NCBI GenBank assembly: GCA_035263025.1
Contig: DATFRR010000213.1
Coordinates: 1 to 7,780, forward strand
Length of the DNA stretch: 7,780 nt
DNA from: DASQPR01 sp035263025
GTDB taxonomy: Bacteria > Actinomycetota > Actinomycetes > Mycobacteriales > Micromonosporaceae
Direction: 5' to 3'
The position numbers were made by a program, and so were the translations under genes. The notes under the pieces are model-generated. The model did no database searches. It was given only the letters and a program-made list of their open reading frames with translations, and was not told where the DNA came from. This document shows, piece after piece, positions 5,995 to 7,780 of the stretch (position 1 is its first letter; each line of letters opens with the position of its first letter).

Positions 5995-6210
5995 ATGTGT
6001 CATGTCGGCGCCGTGCGTGCATGGGCACCCACCGGTACCGGCCACGGGAGCGTCGCCGCCGGCCGGAAACAATGGAAGAAATGCCCCAAACCCGAAGGCC
6101 ACGTCGTCACCCTTCCGGATGCGAACGAGGAGGCCATCCGCGTCGCCGTGGACGCCGATGACCTCCTCGTCGCTAGAGCCGGCTCGTCGGCGAGGCCCGC
6201 TCGGTGGTGA
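5995..6210 (+). CDS. Possible small plus-strand protein (71 aa), unrecognised
   Basis: ATG to TGA on the plus strand within the tsf-pyrH gap, and the only plausible gene on this strand. From about residue 19 on, the codons look real: by eye roughly 80% G/C at third positions, lower at first positions and lowest at second positions. The residues PEGHVVTLPDANEEAIRVAV followed by DADDLLVA look like a small folded alpha/beta segment rather than the Arg-rich products of shadow frames. Against it, the ribosome site before the ATG is weak, the first 18 residues look random, and the segment coincides with a long hairpin that may be the reason the sequence is kept. I do not recognise a family. It could also be a fragment of a former gene. 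Confidence 0.3.
   Translation: MCHVGAVRAWAPTGTGHGSVAAGRKQWKKCPKPEGHVVTLPDANEEAIRVAVDADDLLVARAGSSARPARW
6121..6173 (-). terminator. Long imperfect hairpin after tsf
   Basis: Begins 41 bases after the tsf stop in transcript sense. Pairings: 6121-6123 with 6171-6173; a one-base bulge at 6124; 6125-6133 with 6162-6170 (acgaggagg/cctcctcgt, perfect); a mismatch; 6135-6138 with 6157-6160; a mismatch; 6140-6144 with 6151-6155; and a six-base loop. About 21 pairs form in total. No U-run follows directly, as is common for actinobacterial terminators. It could end the rpsB-tsf transcript, act as a processing or stability element, or be incidental to the plus-strand ORF. Confidence 0.45.
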
Positions 6211-6214
6211 ACCG

Positions 6215-7048
6215 TCAGACGCGACCGACCTCGAAGTGCGCGAACTTCTTGATCGTCAGGCCGGTGTCGGTGAGCACCTGTCGGACCGACTTCTTCTGGT
6301 CCTGCACGGACGCCTGCTCGAGCAGGACGAAGTCCTTGAAGAACGCACCGACACGACCTTCGACGATCTTCGGCAGCGCGGCGGCAGGCTTGCCCTCCTC
6401 CTTCGCGCTCTGCTCGGCGACGCGTCGCTCGGTGTCGACCACGTCGGCCGGCACCTCGTCGCGCGTCAGGTATTTCGGCCGCATCGCAGCGATCTGCATC
6501 GCGATGCCGCGCGCGTCGTCGAGCGACGCCTCGTCCGATTCCTTACCGGTGTACGCGACCATGACGCCCACCTGTGGCGGTAGGTCGGCGGACTTGCGGT
6601 GCAGATAGACCGCTACCGGGCCGTCGAGCACCGCGAACCGATTCACGACGAGCTTCTCGCCGATCTTGGCGGACAGCTCCTCGACCGCGGCCGCGACCGT
6701 CCGGCCGTCGGGCATCGACGAGGCGAGCAGCGCGTCGAGATCTGCCGGCCGCGCGGTCGCCACGTGCTCGACAACCTGCTGGGCAAGCTCGATGAAGTCC
6801 TCGTTCTTCGCGACGAAGTCGGTCTCGCAGTTGAGCTCGAGAAGGGCGTTGCCGAAGTGCGCCACAAGACCGTTCGCCGCGGTACGGCCGGCACGCTTGT
6901 TCACATCTTTGGCACCCTTAGCGCGCAAGATCTCGACGGCCTTGTCGAAGTCGCCGTCCGCCTCGACGAGCGCGTTCTTGCAGTCGAGCATCCCGGCGCC
7001 GGTCAGATCGCGCAGCCGCTTGACGTCCGCCGCAGTAAAGTTCGCCAT
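6215..7048 (-). CDS. tsf: Translation elongation factor Ts
   Basis: Cytoplasmic guanine nucleotide exchange factor that regenerates EF-Tu-GTP. It has 277 residues, typical for actinobacteria. MANFTAADVKRLRDLTGAGM at the N-terminus is the UBA-like domain with the first EF-Ts signature (residues 12-27). ELNCETDFVAKNEDF (71-85) is the second signature and contains the TDFV element that contacts EF-Tu. Two core subdomains follow, ending with KKFAHFEVGRV. The ATG start is certain from homology, but the nearest purine run (AGGGAG) touches the start codon directly. A less perfect GGATGGA further upstream may serve as ribosome site. It lies downstream of rpsB, as in most bacteria, with a 213-bp gap that holds a strong hairpin. 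Confidence 0.97.
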   Translation of the reverse strand: MANFTAADVKRLRDLTGAGMLDCKNALVEADGDFDKAVEILRAKGAKDVNKRAGRTAANGLVAHFGNALLELNCETDFVAKNEDFIELAQQVVEHVATARPADLDALLASSMPDGRTVAAAVEELSAKIGEKLVVNRFAVLDGPVAVYLHRKSADLPPQVGVMVAYTGKESDEASLDDARGIAMQIAAMRPKYLTRDEVPADVVDTERRVAEQSAKEEGKPAAALPKIVEGRVGAFFKDFVLLEQASVQDQKKSVRQVLTDTGLTIKKFAHFEVGRV

Positions 7049-7187
7049 CTCCCTATTCCATCCAAATCGAGTTGCCGTTTGTCAGCGACCAGCCGATTTC
7101 GCCCCGGTACCACGAGCACTGTCCGGCACCACGTACACCCGTATAGATCTTTAAGTCGTCGCGCACGGGCAAACCACGACCACGTCG
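7049..7187 (-). promoter_or_regulatory. tsf leader with AT-rich patch and weak promoter-like sites
   Basis: Between the rpsB hairpin and the tsf start the only AT-rich patch is around 7140-7155. On the minus strand it contains TATACG (7140-7145). TTGCCC lies upstream at 7167-7172, but the spacer of 21 bases is too long for a standard promoter. A separate tsf promoter here is possible but weakly supported. Confidence 0.2.
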
Positions 7188-7261
7188 GGTCTTCCCGGCG
7201 ACCATGCCCACGGAGGGATCACGCCTGACCGCCCGGAGTGGGCAGGGTCGCCGGGAAGACC
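7188..7261 (-). terminator. Long rpsB-tsf intercistronic hairpin (attenuator or terminator)
   Basis: The left arm at 7188-7203 (ggtcttcccggcgacc) is the exact reverse complement of 7246-7261, giving a perfect 16-bp stem. After a single mismatch (7204/7245), 7205-7211 pairs perfectly with 7238-7244, for 23 pairs and a 26-base loop. The stem touches the rpsB stop codon (7262-7264). No U-run follows on the minus strand. The position matches the known intercistronic attenuation region between rpsB and tsf in E. coli. A terminator without U-tail, a partial attenuator that sets the S2:EF-Ts ratio, or a 3'-end stabiliser of rpsB mRNA would all fit. Confidence 0.65.
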
Positions 7262-7780
7262 TCAGCTCTCCGACGACGCTGACTCAGCTGGAGCAAGAAG
7301 CTCCTGCTCCCATTCGGCCAACGGCTCGTCGCTGCCGACGGTCCCCGGCTCGGGCTTGTCGTCGCCGCGCGCCTTGCCGGAGCGGGCAATGAGACCGGCC
7401 GCGACCGCGTCCGCGATCACGCGGGTGAGCAGCGCCGCGGAGCGGATGGCGTCGTCGTTGCCCGGGATCGGGAAGTCGACCTCGTCCGGGTCGCAATTGG
7501 TGTCCAGCACCGCGATCACCGGAATGCCGAGCTTGCGCGCCTCGTCGACGGCGATGTGCTCCTTCTTCGTGTCGACGATCCACACCGCGGCCGGCGTCTT
7601 CTGCATGTCGCGGAGACCACCGAGCGTCTTGGTGAGCTTGGACTTCTCGCGCGCGAGTTGCAGGGTCTCCTTCTTGGTGTAGCCCTGCGCGGTGCCGGAC
7701 AGCTCGATCGCCTCCAGCTCCTTCATGCGCTGCAGCCGCTTGTGAACGGTCTGGAAGTTCGTGAGCATGCCGCCGAGCCA
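7262..7780 (-). CDS. rpsB: 30S ribosomal protein S2 (5' end beyond window)
   Basis: The C-terminal 172 residues of S2, entering from the right edge in frame as WLGGMLTNFQTV. The second S2 family signature is visible as PAAVWIVDTKKEHIAVDEAR, and VDFPIPGNDDAIRS is nearly universal in S2. The tail after about residue 135 of the visible part is acidic and Ser/Ala-rich (ending ESASSES), typical of actinobacterial S2 proteins. S2 binds on the back of the 30S subunit next to S1-type mRNA-binding surfaces and is assembled late. Roughly the first 40% of the protein, with the start and promoter, lies outside the window. In other bacteria S2 represses its own operon through the 5' leader, which cannot be checked here. 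Confidence 0.97.
   Translation of the reverse strand, partial: WLGGMLTNFQTVHKRLQRMKELEAIELSGTAQGYTKKETLQLAREKSKLTKTLGGLRDMQKTPAAVWIVDTKKEHIAVDEARKLGIPVIAVLDTNCDPDEVDFPIPGNDDAIRSAALLTRVIADAVAAGLIARSGKARGDDKPEPGTVGSDEPLAEWEQELLAPAESASSES

Noticed and set aside
3848..5995. 715-codon plus-strand open frame antisense to cdsA, frr and pyrH
   Set aside because: It runs opposite three certain genes, its product is Arg/Pro/Ala-rich at one end and lacks any family motif, and such long antisense frames are expected in GC-rich codon-biased DNA.
5966..6028. N-terminal extension of pyrH to GTG 6028
   Set aside because: The extra 21 residues (starting MPMHARRRHD) have no similarity to PyrH, and the ATG at 5965 has GGGAGG upstream.
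7188..7261. The inverted repeat considered as the ends of a small mobile element
   Set aside because: The flanks lack a target-site duplication, the interior is only 42 bases and itself pairs, and the position exactly at the rpsB stop fits an RNA hairpin better.

Overview
The window is a stretch of high-GC actinomycete chromosome in which every confident gene lies on the minus strand, so it is read from the right edge to the left. The order is rpsB (5' end cut off by the window edge), tsf, pyrH, frr, cdsA, rlmN, a DivIVA-motif repeat protein, and a PH-like membrane protein cut off by the left edge. This is the conserved rpsB-tsf-pyrH-frr-cdsA-rlmN neighbourhood of Actinomycetota. GC-rich third codon positions, GTG starts and the long Pro/Gly-rich protein tails agree with that. 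I cannot name the genus; a filamentous actinomycete (Micromonosporales- or Streptomyces-like) is a guess from the protein style.

Right third (about 5130-7780): ribosomal protein S2, elongation factor Ts and UMP kinase. They are separated by a 213-bp and a 249-bp gap, each holding a strong potential hairpin. The rpsB-tsf hairpin abuts the rpsB stop codon and has a perfect 16-bp outer stem. The tsf-pyrH hairpin has about 21 paired positions and overlaps a short plus-strand ORF with coding-like base composition. Middle (3036-5131): ribosome recycling factor and CDP-diacylglycerol synthase overlap by one base (TGATG). CdsA carries about 200 disordered residues ahead of its membrane domain.

Left third (1-2950): the cdsA-rlmN gap holds the most unusual DNA in the window, seven copies of a CRCSGT core at a nearly constant 14-bp period, partly arranged as palindromes. 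Then come rlmN, a DivIVA-like gene overlapping it by four bases (GTGA), and a two-helix membrane protein with a PH-like domain. The DivIVA-like protein has two GY-x4-VD motifs at each end, about 42 residues apart in each pair, around a long Pro/Gly-rich linker.

Together the genes cover translation (S2, EF-Ts, RRF, RlmN modification of 23S rRNA and tRNA), pyrimidine nucleotide supply (PyrH), phospholipid precursor synthesis (CdsA), and probably polar growth or division at the membrane (DivIVA-like and PH-like proteins). I see no tRNA, rRNA, CRISPR array, insertion sequence or prophage gene. The window is mostly a housekeeping cluster; the points of interest are its intergenic elements and the DivIVA-like/PH-like pair.
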